Positions 42,992 to 52,572 are shown, counted from the first letter of the stretch. The stretch is 64,000 nt of DNA from an uncultured Microbacterium sp. (GCF_947488465.1 NZ_CANKZA010000003.1:1-64000); one strand, 5' to 3'. A program made the numbers and translations. Notes: generated by a model from the letters alone, not told the origin.

Positions 42992-44611
42992 ATGACCTCA
43001 CTGCCGTATCCGTCCGGGCAAGAAGAGACACTCCGCGCGATGCCGCGCGCCGATGGATCGGAGCCGCGGGCGCTCGTCCTCGGAGCGACGGGCTACTTGG
43101 GCGGTCGCCTCGTGCCGCGTCTGGTCGCCGGCGGCTATCGGGTCCGGGTGCTCGCCCGCGATCCCGCCCGCTTGGCGGCATTCGCGTGGGGCGATCAGGT
43201 CGAGGTCGTCGCCGGCTCGGCGACGGATGCTGCCGCGATGGCCGAAGCCGCGTCGGACGTCGATGTGCTCTACTACCTCATCCACTCGATGGGACAAGGG
43301 GGCGACTTCGAGCAGACCGATCTCGAGGCTGCTCGCACGGTCGCCGCAGCTGCGTCGGCAGCATCCGTCCGACGGATCGTCTACCTCGGGGGTCTGCATC
43401 CGAACGGCGTCGATTTGAGCCCGCACCTGCGCTCGCGGGTCGAGGTCGGAGATACCCTGCTCGCCAGCGGCGTTCCCACCCTGGTGCTCCAAGCGGGCGT
43501 CGTCATCGGGTCGGGATCGGCCTCGTTTGAGATGATCCGGCACCTCACCGACGTCCTGCCGTATATGCCCGCTCCGCGGTGGGTGCGCAACTTCATCCAG
43601 CCGATCGCCGTCCGCGATGTGCTCTACTACCTCTTGGCCGCGGCTCGCGTGCCGTCCGAGGTCACACGCGCGGTCGACATCGGCGGTCCCGACCTGTTGC
43701 GCTACGGCCAGATGATGAACGGGTACGCCGTTGAGGCAGGCCTCCCACAGCGGGCGATCGCTCCGTTGCCGGTGCTCACTCCGGGACTCGCGTCGCACTG
43801 GGTGAACCTCGTCACGCCCGTGCCGCGCTCGATCGCGCGACCCCTCATCGCCTCGCTCGTGCACGACTGCGTCATGGACGATCACGACATCGATGACCTG
43901 ATTCCGCCGCCCGAAGACGGGTTGACCCCGTACCGCCGCGCCGTGGCGCTCGCGCTCGGCCGCGTCGAGGCCGACACGGTCGAAACGAGTTGGCAGGATG
44001 CCGAGGTCACCGGCCTCCCGTCCGATCCGCTGCCGAGCGACCCGGAGTGGGCCGGTCGTACGGTCTACACCGATCATCAGTCCATGCACACGACCGCGTC
44101 GCCTGAGCGGTTGTGGGCGGTGATCGCCGGGATCGGCGGCGAGAACGGGTGGTATTCCGCACCACTGCTCTGGGCCGTCCGCGGGTGGATGGATCGCCTC
44201 GTCGGTGGCGTCGGGCTCGCCCGCGGGCGCCGCAGTCGAACGACGGTCTCGGTCGGAGACGTGATCGATTTCTGGCGCGTCGAGGTCGTCGACCCCGGAC
44301 GTCTCCTGCGTCTCCGGGCAGAGATGAAGGTGCCCGGGTTGGCCTGGCTCGATCTCGAGTGCGAACCGCACGGCGCCGGTGCCCGCTACCGCCAGCGCGC
44401 GGTGTTCTTCCCCACCGGGCTCGCGGGCCGGTTGTATTGGCTGGCCGTGCTCCCGTTCCACGGATTCATCTTCCGAGGCATGGCCGAGCGGATCACGGCG
44501 ACAGCCGAGGCCGACGCAGCCGAGGCGGCGCTGAGCGTGCCTGTGCGGGCACGAAGCGGCGCCGCGAATAAACACGGCACATCCGCGCCACCGGTGGGCG
44601 AACCCACCTAG
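42992..44611 (+). CDS. NAD(P)-binding epimerase-like protein with DUF2867 domain
   Basis: A 539-residue two-domain protein. The N-terminal part is an atypical SDR/NmrA fold (ALVLGATGYLGGRLVPRLVAGGYRVRVLARDP; YYLIHSMGQGGDFEQTDLEAARTVAAAA). The C-terminal DUF2867 part (about 360-510) has the steroidogenic-acute-regulatory-like pattern FWRVEVVDPGRLLRLRAEMKVPGLAWLDLE. Function unknown. It sits 9 bp before the membrane protein and nirK genes, but that gene has its own -10 hexamer. Confidence 0.85.
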   Translation: MTSLPYPSGQEETLRAMPRADGSEPRALVLGATGYLGGRLVPRLVAGGYRVRVLARDPARLAAFAWGDQVEVVAGSATDAAAMAEAASDVDVLYYLIHSMGQGGDFEQTDLEAARTVAAAASAASVRRIVYLGGLHPNGVDLSPHLRSRVEVGDTLLASGVPTLVLQAGVVIGSGSASFEMIRHLTDVLPYMPAPRWVRNFIQPIAVRDVLYYLLAAARVPSEVTRAVDIGGPDLLRYGQMMNGYAVEAGLPQRAIAPLPVLTPGLASHWVNLVTPVPRSIARPLIASLVHDCVMDDHDIDDLIPPPEDGLTPYRRAVALALGRVEADTVETSWQDAEVTGLPSDPLPSDPEWAGRTVYTDHQSMHTTASPERLWAVIAGIGGENGWYSAPLLWAVRGWMDRLVGGVGLARGRRSRTTVSVGDVIDFWRVEVVDPGRLLRLRAEMKVPGLAWLDLECEPHGAGARYRQRAVFFPTGLAGRLYWLAVLPFHGFIFRGMAERITATAEADAAEAALSVPVRARSGAANKHGTSAPPVGEPT

Positions 44612-44614
44612 TCT
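44609..44614 (+). promoter_or_regulatory. -10 element of the NnrS-like/nirK operon
   Basis: TAGTCT straddling the previous stop, 6 nt before the GTG at 44621. It would start a leaderless message carrying the membrane protein, nirK and P450 genes. Confidence 0.4.
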
Positions 44615-44620
44615 GAAGGG

Positions 44621-45745
44621 GTGGATGCGTCGCTGCGCCGCGGTGCCGGACCTCGACTCCTCCTCGTCCTCCCTGCCGCCGCGCTCATGCTCACGGGCCT
44701 GTATGCCGGTCTCGTGCTCATTGGCATGCCCCTGCCTGTCATCCTCAGCGCGCGTCTCGCCGACCTGCATTCGACACTTCTCGTGTTCGGCTTCGTCGGC
44801 GCGCTCATCAGTCTCGAGCGTGCCGTCGCGCTGCGCGCGCGCTGGCCGTACGCCGCGCCCACGCTGCTGGCGCTCGGGTCGGTGCTCACCCTGTCCCCTG
44901 TTCCACTCACCGCCGGCGCGGCTGTCGTCACCGCCGGTCTCGTCGTCCACCTGCTGCAGTACCGGGCGATCTGGCAGCGGCAGCCGATGACCGCGACGAC
45001 GATCCAGGCGATCGGCGCGGCGGTCGCTGTCGCGGCGGGCATCGCGTGGACGGGCGGCATCCCCGCGCCGCCCCTCGTCCCCCTGATGGCAGTGTTCCTC
45101 GTCCTGACGATCGCGGGGGAGCGCCTCGAGTTGGCGCGGATGCTGGCCCCCGGCCTCGCTGCCGAGCGCGTGCTGTTTGCGCTCGCGCTCGCGCTCGGGG
45201 GTGCCGCCGTCCTGTCGCTCGTCCTGCCGGTCGTCGCGGTCCCGGCGTCGGGCGCGCTCCTTGTCGCGATCGTCGTGTGGCTTGTGCGTCACGACGTCGT
45301 CCGTGGCACGGTCCGCCAGCGCGGGTTGCCTCGCTTCGTCGCGGTCTGCGTGTTCACCGGCTACGGGTGGCTCGCGTTTGCGGGCCTGGCGTGGATCGGC
45401 GGCGGCGCGCAGACGGACGGACCGGTTTATGACGCGGCGACCCACGCAATCTTCCTCGGGTTCGTGATCACGATGATCATGGCCCACGCTCCGTTGATCC
45501 TCCCCGCCGTGCTGCGCGTGCGCATCCCATACAGCCCGGCCTTGTACGTTCCTGTTGCGCTGCTGCAACTCGCGCTCGCTGTGCGCGTCGTCGCGGGCGA
45601 CGCGTGGGGATGGGTGCCCGCTCTCCAAGCCGGGGGCATCGGCGGCGTCCTGGCGATACTCCTGTTCGCCGGCACCGTCGTGGTTTCGTCCGCGCGGGAC
45701 CAGCACACTGTCACGACCGCCGAGCGACGGGAGGTGCCGTCATGA
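44621..45745 (+). CDS. NnrS-like polytopic membrane protein
   Basis: A 374-residue protein with about ten membrane helices. Histidines lie inside helices (DLHSTLLVFGFVGALISLERAVAL; YDAATHAIFLGFVITMIMAHAPLILPAVLRVRIPY), a pattern like the heme- and copper-containing NnrS family that protects cells during nitric oxide stress. The relation is by pattern and not certain. It overlaps the next gene (nirK) by 4 bp, so it is made with nitrite reductase, which supports a role around NO. Confidence 0.7.
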   Translation: MDASLRRGAGPRLLLVLPAAALMLTGLYAGLVLIGMPLPVILSARLADLHSTLLVFGFVGALISLERAVALRARWPYAAPTLLALGSVLTLSPVPLTAGAAVVTAGLVVHLLQYRAIWQRQPMTATTIQAIGAAVAVAAGIAWTGGIPAPPLVPLMAVFLVLTIAGERLELARMLAPGLAAERVLFALALALGGAAVLSLVLPVVAVPASGALLVAIVVWLVRHDVVRGTVRQRGLPRFVAVCVFTGYGWLAFAGLAWIGGGAQTDGPVYDAATHAIFLGFVITMIMAHAPLILPAVLRVRIPYSPALYVPVALLQLALAVRVVAGDAWGWVPALQAGGIGGVLAILLFAGTVVVSSARDQHTVTTAERREVPS

Positions 45746-48369
45746 GTCGGCGCAACTGGTACCTACTGACCAACTCGGTGATCCTGCTGTGGATCGTCCT
45801 GACGATCGTGGCGGTCACCATCCACCGCTTCGTGGATCAGCCGCTGTGGCTCATGGTGCACGTGCCGCTTCTGGGAGCGGCGACCGCGGCCATCCTCGTA
45901 TGGTCGCAGCACTTCTCCGACACGCTGCTGCGGCTGCCGGCGCCGGCGGGACGGGCAGGTCTCGCGGTGCGGCTCGCGCTCCACAGCATCGGTGCAAGCG
46001 CCGTCATTGCCGGCATGCTCACCGGCGCCGTCGCGCTCGTCATCATCGGCGCCGTCATCGTGGGCGCGGCGATCCTTGCGCACGGGCTCATCCTCACGTT
46101 GCAGATGCGGCGCGCCCTTCCAGCGCGGTTCGCGCCCCTCGTCCGCTACTACGTCGCCGCTGCCGCCGTGTTCCTCGGCGGTATCGCTCTGGGCGGGGTG
46201 ATGCCCGCCCTCGGAGATCCTGACGCGACCGACCGGCTCGTCACAGCCCATCTCGTGCTGAACGCCTACGGGTGGATCGGACTCACCGCGCTCGGCACCC
46301 TCGTGCTGCTGTTCCCGACGGTCCTGCATGCGCGCATGGCGCCCTCGGTGGATGCCGCGGCCCGCCACGCCCTTCCGATCCTGGTCGGCGGACTGCTCGT
46401 CGCGACGGCAGGTCCGCTCCTCGGCATCCGAGCGCTCGTGACCGTCGGCATGCTCGTCTGGGTCGCCGGTGCCGTGCGGCTCGGCGTCGAAGGCAGACGG
46501 CAGGCGCGGAGCATGCCGCCCGGAACATTCGCCGGGTGGAGCCTCGCCTGCGCGTTCGCATGGGTCGTCATCGCAGCGCTCACTCTCGCTGTCCTGGCCG
46601 CCTTCGCCGCGGACTGGACGACACTACGCGAGGATTACCTCATCGTCCTCGGTCCGCTGGTGGCAGGTTTCGCGGTCCAGCTGCTCACCGGCGCGATGAG
46701 CTATCTGCTCCCGGTGGTGGCCCTCGGCAGCCCGGCCGCCGCAAAGGCCGGCGCCGACATCCTCGATCGGGGCGCCGCCTTCCGCGTCGTCGCGTTCAAC
46801 GGGGCGATCGTGTTGTACCTGTTGCCGATGCCGTCGGTTGCCCGTGTGCTGCTGTCGTTGGTCGCCGCCGGCGTCGTGATTGCGTTCGTCGTCCTGGGGG
46901 TGCGGGCGATCGTGGCCGGTCGTCGCGTGCGGCGGTCCGAGGGGGACACGCCTGACCGTAGCGGCCGGGTGGGCATCGGGATGCCGGTGGCTGCTGCCCC
47001 GGTCGCACCACCGCGTCGTGTCGGCGCGGTGACCGCGGCGTTCACCGTTCTCGTGTTGTGCGTGGCCGGCGGGGTGGCCGCCGACCCCGCGGCGGTCGGC
47101 ATTTCGACGACCGCGTCGAGCGCCGACGTCGTCGCCAGCGGGCAGACGACGAAACTCACGGTCGAGGTCTCGGGCATGCGGTTCACCCCCGCCGAGATCG
47201 AGGTGCCGTACGGCGACGAACTCATCATCACGTTCCGCAACACCGGCGCCGACGTGCACGACCTGACCTTCGCCAACGGGGTGCGCACGCAGCGTCTTGC
47301 CCCCGGCGGGGAAGAGACGATCGACGTCGGCATCATCGGCACGGATCTGGCCGGCTGGTGCTCCATCGCCGGGCACCGGCAGATGGGTATGGAACTCACC
47401 GTCGTCGTCACGGGCGCCCCGGCGAGCGGCGGCGACGCGGCGCACGATCACGACGGTCAGGACAGCGGCGACAGCACCGCTGCCCCCTCGGCGGCCGACG
47501 ACATCGACCTCGAGGCCGAGCCCGCCGCGGACTTCGACGCCTGGCCGGCCCAGCTCGCCCCGGCATCCACCGATCGGATCCACCGGATCACGCTCGAGGT
47601 CACCGAGGCGGTGGTCGATGTCGCCCCGGGCGTCACGCAGACCCGGTGGATGTTCGGCGGGAGCGCGCCTGGACCGGTGATCCGTGGAAAGGTCGGCGAC
47701 ACATTCGAGATCACGCTCGCGAACGACGGATCGATCGGGCACTCGATCGACTTCCACGCCGGTGCGCTGGCACCGGATGTCCCCATGCGGACGATCCAGC
47801 CCGGCGAGACGCTGACCTACACGTTCACGGCGACCCAGTCGGGGATCTGGATGTATCACTGCTCGACGATGCCCATGTCGATGCACATTGCCAACGGTAT
47901 GTTCGGCGCGGTCATCATCGATCCGCCCGACCTCGCCCCCGTCGACCGGGAGTACCTGCTGGTGCAGAGCGAGCTGTACCTGGGCGCGCAGAGCGGCACG
48001 GCGGATGCCGCCAAGATCGCCGCGCAGCAGCCGGACCTCGTCGTCTTCAATGGATACGCGAATCAGTACGCGTACCGCCCCTTGCCGGCGTCCGTCGGGG
48101 AGCGGGTGCGGGTCTGGACGCTGGATGCCGGGCCGAACACGGCGTCGTCGTTCCACGTCGTCGGCGGACAGTTCGACACCGTCTTCTTCGAAGGCGCGTA
48201 CACGCTACGGCCCTCGGATATCGGCGGCTCGCAAGCTCTCGCGATGCAGCCGGCACAGGGCGGCTTCGTGGAACTGGTGTTCCCAGAGGCTGGCCACTAT
48301 CCTCTGGTCACGCATATTATGAGCGATGCCGAGAAGGGCGCGATGGGAATCTTCCATGTCGTCGAATGA
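45742..48369 (+). CDS. nirK: Membrane-fused copper nitrite reductase with extra cupredoxin domain
   Basis: An 875-residue three-part protein that should reduce nitrite to nitric oxide. Residues 1-440 hold about ten membrane helices with in-membrane histidines (AHLVLNAYGWIGLTALGTLVLLFP). Residues 470-560 form a cupredoxin with a type 1 copper set (ADVHDLTF; GWCSIAGHRQMGM). Residues 610-875 form the NirK core: HSIDFH gives His667, Asp670 and His672; YHC gives His706-Cys707, then MSMHIANGM; SSFHVVGG gives His805; LVTHIM gives His858. All type 1, type 2 and catalytic residues of NirK are in place. Translation is coupled to both neighbours. Confidence 0.92.
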   Translation: MSRRNWYLLTNSVILLWIVLTIVAVTIHRFVDQPLWLMVHVPLLGAATAAILVWSQHFSDTLLRLPAPAGRAGLAVRLALHSIGASAVIAGMLTGAVALVIIGAVIVGAAILAHGLILTLQMRRALPARFAPLVRYYVAAAAVFLGGIALGGVMPALGDPDATDRLVTAHLVLNAYGWIGLTALGTLVLLFPTVLHARMAPSVDAAARHALPILVGGLLVATAGPLLGIRALVTVGMLVWVAGAVRLGVEGRRQARSMPPGTFAGWSLACAFAWVVIAALTLAVLAAFAADWTTLREDYLIVLGPLVAGFAVQLLTGAMSYLLPVVALGSPAAAKAGADILDRGAAFRVVAFNGAIVLYLLPMPSVARVLLSLVAAGVVIAFVVLGVRAIVAGRRVRRSEGDTPDRSGRVGIGMPVAAAPVAPPRRVGAVTAAFTVLVLCVAGGVAADPAAVGISTTASSADVVASGQTTKLTVEVSGMRFTPAEIEVPYGDELIITFRNTGADVHDLTFANGVRTQRLAPGGEETIDVGIIGTDLAGWCSIAGHRQMGMELTVVVTGAPASGGDAAHDHDGQDSGDSTAAPSAADDIDLEAEPAADFDAWPAQLAPASTDRIHRITLEVTEAVVDVAPGVTQTRWMFGGSAPGPVIRGKVGDTFEITLANDGSIGHSIDFHAGALAPDVPMRTIQPGETLTYTFTATQSGIWMYHCSTMPMSMHIANGMFGAVIIDPPDLAPVDREYLLVQSELYLGAQSGTADAAKIAAQQPDLVVFNGYANQYAYRPLPASVGERVRVWTLDAGPNTASSFHVVGGQFDTVFFEGAYTLRPSDIGGSQALAMQPAQGGFVELVFPEAGHYPLVTHIMSDAEKGAMGIFHVVE

Positions 48370-49420
48370 GACCGTGATGATCGATCAGAACGGGCGTGTG
48401 ATCGTCCGCTCCCACGCTGAGGTGGTGCGTCTCGCACATGACCCGGAGGCCTTCTCCAGTGCGGTCTCTCGCCATCTACAGGTCCCGAACGGCCTAGACG
48501 GCGCGGCACACGCGGAGATGCGTCGGCTGCTTGACCCGTTCATGGATGCCGACGCGGTCGCGGCCCTGCTGCCCACACTGGAGGAGCTCGCCACGGAGCT
48601 CGTCACTGCGCTTGTCGCGGCTGGTGCGCCGTTCGGCGCGGTGGCCGATCTGGGAGCGCGCTACGCGGTGCGCGCACAGTCGGCGTGGCTGGGCTGGCTG
48701 CCGGAGTGGGAGGAGCCGCTCCTGGAATGGGTGGCCGAGAACCGGGTCGCCTCGCGCACGGGGCACCCGAGAGCGACAGCGGAGGCGGCACACCGCTTCG
48801 ATGCGATCATCCGGGAGTTGCTGCGGCGTCGGAGAGAGCACCCGCGCAACGACGTCACGACGCGGCTCACCGCACTGCGCCGCGAGGATGGGACCGCGCT
48901 GCGCGACGAAGAGCTGGTGTCGATCCTGCGCAACGTCACCGGCGGGGACCTCGGCTCGCTCGCGCTGTGCACCGGCGTCGTGGTGCACTGGCTGGCCGTG
49001 CATCCGGAGCGCCAGGACGGGATGGCTGCGGCATCCGACCATGATCTTGACGCGGCCATCGATGAGATCCTGCGCCTCGACGACCCGTTCGTCTCCAACC
49101 GGCGACGCGCGACACGGGACACCTCGGTGGCAGGATGCCCCGTGCATGCCGGGCAGACGATCGTGCTGGACTGGCGTGCCGCCAACCGCGACCAGGAGAT
49201 CTTCGCCGATCGTTTCGACCCCACGGCACATGCCGCGGCCAATCTCGTCTACGGCACCGGCGCGCACGTGTGCCCGGGACGCCTGCTGGCCACGACCGAG
49301 CTGCGCGTGCTGACACGCGCGGTGCTCGCAGCGGGCCGGATCGAACTGGCGGGAGAACCGGAGCGGGAGGAAGATCCCGTCGCCGGCTTCCGCGCGGTTC
49401 CGGTGCGCCTGGTCCGCTGA
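48356..49420 (+). CDS. Short cytochrome P450 coupled to nirK
   Basis: A 354-residue P450. The heme-thiolate loop is YGTGAHVCPGRLLA (Cys306), and the ExxR motif is E237-IL-R240 followed by DDPFVSNRRRATRDT. It is about 40-50 residues shorter than usual, starting near the B region (EVVRLAHDPEAFSSAVSRHLQVPNGLDGAAHAEMRRLLDP). The I-helix reads NVTGGDLGSLALCTG, lacking the usual acid-Thr pair for oxygen activation. The ATG lies 14 bp inside nirK, so expression is tied to nitrite reductase. A non-oxygenase role, such as NO chemistry like fungal P450nor, is an inference. Confidence 0.85.
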   Translation: MSSNETVMIDQNGRVIVRSHAEVVRLAHDPEAFSSAVSRHLQVPNGLDGAAHAEMRRLLDPFMDADAVAALLPTLEELATELVTALVAAGAPFGAVADLGARYAVRAQSAWLGWLPEWEEPLLEWVAENRVASRTGHPRATAEAAHRFDAIIRELLRRRREHPRNDVTTRLTALRREDGTALRDEELVSILRNVTGGDLGSLALCTGVVVHWLAVHPERQDGMAAASDHDLDAAIDEILRLDDPFVSNRRRATRDTSVAGCPVHAGQTIVLDWRAANRDQEIFADRFDPTAHAAANLVYGTGAHVCPGRLLATTELRVLTRAVLAAGRIELAGEPEREEDPVAGFRAVPVRLVR

Positions 49421-49426
49421 GGCTCT

Positions 49427-49443
49427 CGCTCGGTCGACGAGCG
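49427..49443. terminator. Weak hairpin between P450 and narI
   Basis: CGCTCG-GTCGA-CGAGCG in the 28-bp gap between convergent genes; short, no U tract. Confidence 0.35.
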
Positions 49444-49448
49444 GTGGC

Positions 49449-50207
49449 TCAGAGTCTCCGCAGGCGCTCGGGGTCGGGGGCCTTCACGGGGTCCCAGCCG
49501 CGGCGCGGCGCGCGGGCGCCGCCGGCAGCATCCCGTGAGCGGTACACCACGTAGGGACGGAACAGGTAGCCCACCGGCGCCGAGAAGACATGCACCAGTC
49601 GGGTGAATGGCCACAGTGCGAACAGTGCAAATGCGCTCAGCACGTGCAGTTGGAACAGGAGCGGCACGTGCTGCATGAGCTCCACCTGCGGCTGGAAGAT
49701 GAAGATGCTGCGTATCCAGGGTGAGATCGTCTCGCGGTAGTGGAACCCGCCGCCGAAGACCTGGTAAACGAAGGTCGCGAGCGTGCCGAAGCCGAGGGCC
49801 GCCGCGAGGAAGACGTACATGACCTTGTCCATGACGGTCGTCGCGAGGAACACCGGACCCACCGTCCGACGGCGGTAGATGAGGATCGCGAGGCCGACCA
49901 AGGTCAGTACCGCGGCGAACGAGCCCATCACGGTCGCACCGAGGTGGTAGATCTCTTCCGTGATCCCGATCGCGTACAGCCACTCGCGCGGGATGAACAG
50001 TCCCACGACGTGTCCCGCGATCACCATCAGGATGCCGAAGTGGAACATGGGTGATCCCCACCGCAGCAGCCGGTTCTCGTAGGTCTGGCTGGAACGGGTC
50101 GTCCAGCCGAACTTGTCGTACCGGTAGCGCCAGATGTGCCCGACGATGAAGACGGCGATCGATGCGTAAGGAATGGCGACCCAGAGGATCACCTCGAGCG
50201 GAGTCAT
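49449..50207 (-). CDS. narI: Respiratory nitrate reductase gamma subunit (cytochrome b)
   Basis: A 252-residue NarI with five membrane helices. It carries paired heme-b histidines (MFHFGILMVIAGHVVGLFIP; EEIYHLGATVMGS; LFQLHVLSAFALFALWPFTRLVHVFSAP). It takes electrons from menaquinol and passes them to NarH. The basic tail follows the last helix. It overlaps narJ by 4 bp at the end of the nar cluster and looks intact. Confidence 0.95.
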   Translation of the reverse strand: MTPLEVILWVAIPYASIAVFIVGHIWRYRYDKFGWTTRSSQTYENRLLRWGSPMFHFGILMVIAGHVVGLFIPREWLYAIGITEEIYHLGATVMGSFAAVLTLVGLAILIYRRRTVGPVFLATTVMDKVMYVFLAAALGFGTLATFVYQVFGGGFHYRETISPWIRSIFIFQPQVELMQHVPLLFQLHVLSAFALFALWPFTRLVHVFSAPVGYLFRPYVVYRSRDAAGGARAPRRGWDPVKAPDPERLRRL

Positions 50208-50905
50208 GATGCCTCCTGCGAGACGGGACGGAAGGGCGGAAGCTGCCCCAGGAAGCTGAGGCCCACCGTTTCGGTGGGCGGACCCTCGTTGACGAGATTG
50301 AGGTACCGTTCGCGCGTCGCGGCGTCAATCGGCGGGAGCGACTGAGTGATCGTCCTCACCACGAGTGCCCACGGGCTGGACATGCCCTCCAGAGCCGCTC
50401 GCAGCACTTCGATGCCCTCTCGGTGTGAGGCCAGGAGCGCGCCGGCGATCTCGGAGTCGGCGCGGGCTGAGAACTCCAGCACCGCCGGGAGATAGTCGGG
50501 CAGGTCGTCGGCTGCGAACTCCCACCCCGCGGCGCGGTAGGCCTCCAGGAACGTCACGAGTGCCACCCCGCGGCGGCGCGTGTCGCCGGTGGCGTAGTAG
50601 CTGAGATACAGGCTGCACTTGCGTTTGAGGTCGAACGTCACGACGTAGCGCCGCTGCCACTCCGCCTCGCCGGCGGCTTCTGCCTGGTCCACGAAGGATG
50701 TCAGGGGTTCGGCGATCGCGTCCGGTAATGCAGAGGCGTGCGTGCGGAGGTCCCGCAGCCGGGCGAACCAGCCGGCATCGGGGTAATCCAGCAGCAGGGA
50801 AGCGAGCATGTGCGCACGCGCTCGATGGGCCGCCGACAGGCGCAGCGCCGGGAGTTCCTCCGGCAGCGCACGACGCGGAGTGACCCTGGGGAGCACGGAA
50901 CTCAT
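50204..50905 (-). CDS. narJ: Nitrate reductase assembly chaperone
   Basis: A 233-residue NarJ/TorD-family chaperone (MLASLLLDYPDAGWFARLRDL...RRYVVTFDLKRKCSLYLSYYATGDTRRRGVALVTFLEAYRAAGWE). It guards insertion of the molybdenum cofactor into NarG. The ATG at 50905 overlaps the narH stop by 4 bp and matches family length; the frame is open upstream only as shadow. Intact, although its client NarG is truncated here. Confidence 0.93.
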   Translation of the reverse strand: MSSVLPRVTPRRALPEELPALRLSAAHRARAHMLASLLLDYPDAGWFARLRDLRTHASALPDAIAEPLTSFVDQAEAAGEAEWQRRYVVTFDLKRKCSLYLSYYATGDTRRRGVALVTFLEAYRAAGWEFAADDLPDYLPAVLEFSARADSEIAGALLASHREGIEVLRAALEGMSSPWALVVRTITQSLPPIDAATRERYLNLVNEGPPTETVGLSFLGQLPPFRPVSQEAS

Positions 50906-52572
50906 CGGGGGTCCTCGCCGGTTCCGGCCTCGTCGGTGTCGGTCAACGCGGTCGGCGGGAAGAGCCCGTCGGCGCGGCCGTTGCCGTCCCAGTTGAGGAG
51001 GTTGACTCGTCCCGGGCTGGAGGGCCGGTCCGCGGTCTGCCGGTCGGCAAGCATGTGGAAGTTCTCCACCGCGACCGGGACGCTCGGTCCGCTCGACGAG
51101 CCAAAGGGCCCGGCGCCGCCCATCCCCGGGCCGCCGTCGAAGTCGAGCGAGCACGCCATCTCCTCGAGGGCATGCGCTTGCTCGGTGTGGGCAGACGGGA
51201 TGACGTAACGCTCCTCGTACTTCGCGATCGCGAGCAGTCGGTACATCTCCTCGATCTGCGTGCCGGTCATGCCGACGGCGTGCGCAATGCGCTCGTCGCG
51301 CTCGTCGTCGAGGTTCACGCCGCGCATGTACGACCGCATGGCCGCCAGGCGCCGAAGCGCCAGGTCGACCGGGGCGACCTCGCCGGCGGTGAACAGCTCC
51401 GCCAGGTAGGAAATCGGGATGCGGAGCTTGTCGATCGCGGCGAACAGCGTCCGCGCGTCCTCTCCGTCGTTGCCGGAGCCGGTCACGACGTCGACAACGG
51501 GCGAGAGCGGCGGGATGTACCAGACCATCGGCATCGTGCGATATTCCGGGTGCAACGGCAGGGCCACCTCGTACTGCATGAGCTTCCAGATCGGGCTACG
51601 CTGGGCCGCCTCGATCCAGTCCTCGGGGATGTCACCTCGACGTGCGCCCTCGATGACGGCCGGGTCGAACGGATCGAGGATGATGTCGCGCTGGGCCTGC
51701 AGGAGTGCCTTGTCATCGGCAACGGAGGCCGCCTCGGCCACTCGGTCCGCGTCGTACAGCACGATGCCGAGGTAGCGCAGGCGCCCGACGCAAGTCTCGG
51801 AGCAGACCGTGGGAAGGCCCACCTCGATGCGCGGATAGCACATCGTGCACTTCTCGGCCTTGCCAGTGCGGTGATTGAAGTACACCTTCTTGTACGGGCA
51901 ACCCGACACGCACATGCGCCAGCCGCGGCACTGGTCCTGGTCGACGAGCACGATGCCGTCCTCGGCGCGCTTGTACATGGCCCCCGACGGACACGATGCC
52001 ACGCACGAGGGATTCAGGCAGTGCTCGCAGATGCGCGGCAAATAGAACATGAAGGCCTGCTCGAACTCTGCCTTGACCTCCTCGCTCATCTTCTTGAGGA
52101 TCGGGTCGTCCTGCATCGTCTCCAGCGAGCCGCCGAGATCGTCGTCCCAGTTCGCCGACCACGAGATCTTCATATTCTCGCCGGTGAGCAGGCTCTTGGG
52201 GCGGGCGACGGGCACCTGCTGCCCCTTGGGGGCGTTCAGCAGCATGTCGTAGTCGTATGTCCACGGCTCGTAGTAGTCGTGGATCTCGGGGAGCTTGGGG
52301 TTGGAGAAGATGCGCGCGAGCTTCGACAGTCGGCCACCGCTGCGGAGCTTCAGCCGGCCGCTTTTGGTGCGCACCCAGCCGCCGCCCCACTTCTCCTGAT
52401 CCTCGTAGCCGCGCGGATACCCCACGCCGGGACGCGTCTCGACATTGTTGAACCAGACGTACTCGACACCGGTGCGGTTGGTCCACGCCTGTTTGCACGT
52501 GACGGAGCACGTGTGACATCCGATGCACTTGTCGAGATTCATGATCATCGACATCTGCGCCATGACTCGCAT
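50902..52572 (-). CDS. narH: Respiratory nitrate reductase beta subunit (iron-sulfur)
   Basis: A 556-residue NarH with all four cysteine clusters: CIGCHTCSVTCKQAW near residue 16; CEHCLNPSCVASCPSG near 185; CRGWRMCVSGCPYKK near 215, where Trp replaces one ligand as in the 3Fe-4S cluster; and CTMCYPRIEVG...CSETCVGR near 245. It relays electrons from NarI to NarG. The ATG at 52572 shares one base with the narG stop; a second ATG at 52563 is possible. Intact. Confidence 0.95.
   Translation of the reverse strand: MRVMAQMSMIMNLDKCIGCHTCSVTCKQAWTNRTGVEYVWFNNVETRPGVGYPRGYEDQEKWGGGWVRTKSGRLKLRSGGRLSKLARIFSNPKLPEIHDYYEPWTYDYDMLLNAPKGQQVPVARPKSLLTGENMKISWSANWDDDLGGSLETMQDDPILKKMSEEVKAEFEQAFMFYLPRICEHCLNPSCVASCPSGAMYKRAEDGIVLVDQDQCRGWRMCVSGCPYKKVYFNHRTGKAEKCTMCYPRIEVGLPTVCSETCVGRLRYLGIVLYDADRVAEAASVADDKALLQAQRDIILDPFDPAVIEGARRGDIPEDWIEAAQRSPIWKLMQYEVALPLHPEYRTMPMVWYIPPLSPVVDVVTGSGNDGEDARTLFAAIDKLRIPISYLAELFTAGEVAPVDLALRRLAAMRSYMRGVNLDDERDERIAHAVGMTGTQIEEMYRLLAIAKYEERYVIPSAHTEQAHALEEMACSLDFDGGPGMGGAGPFGSSSGPSVPVAVENFHMLADRQTADRPSSPGRVNLLNWDGNGRADGLFPPTALTDTDEAGTGEDPR

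Noticed and set aside
42998..45706. Very long minus-strand open frame (902 codons).
   Set aside because: Antisense to the DUF2867 and NnrS-like genes with no domain pattern; a shadow frame.
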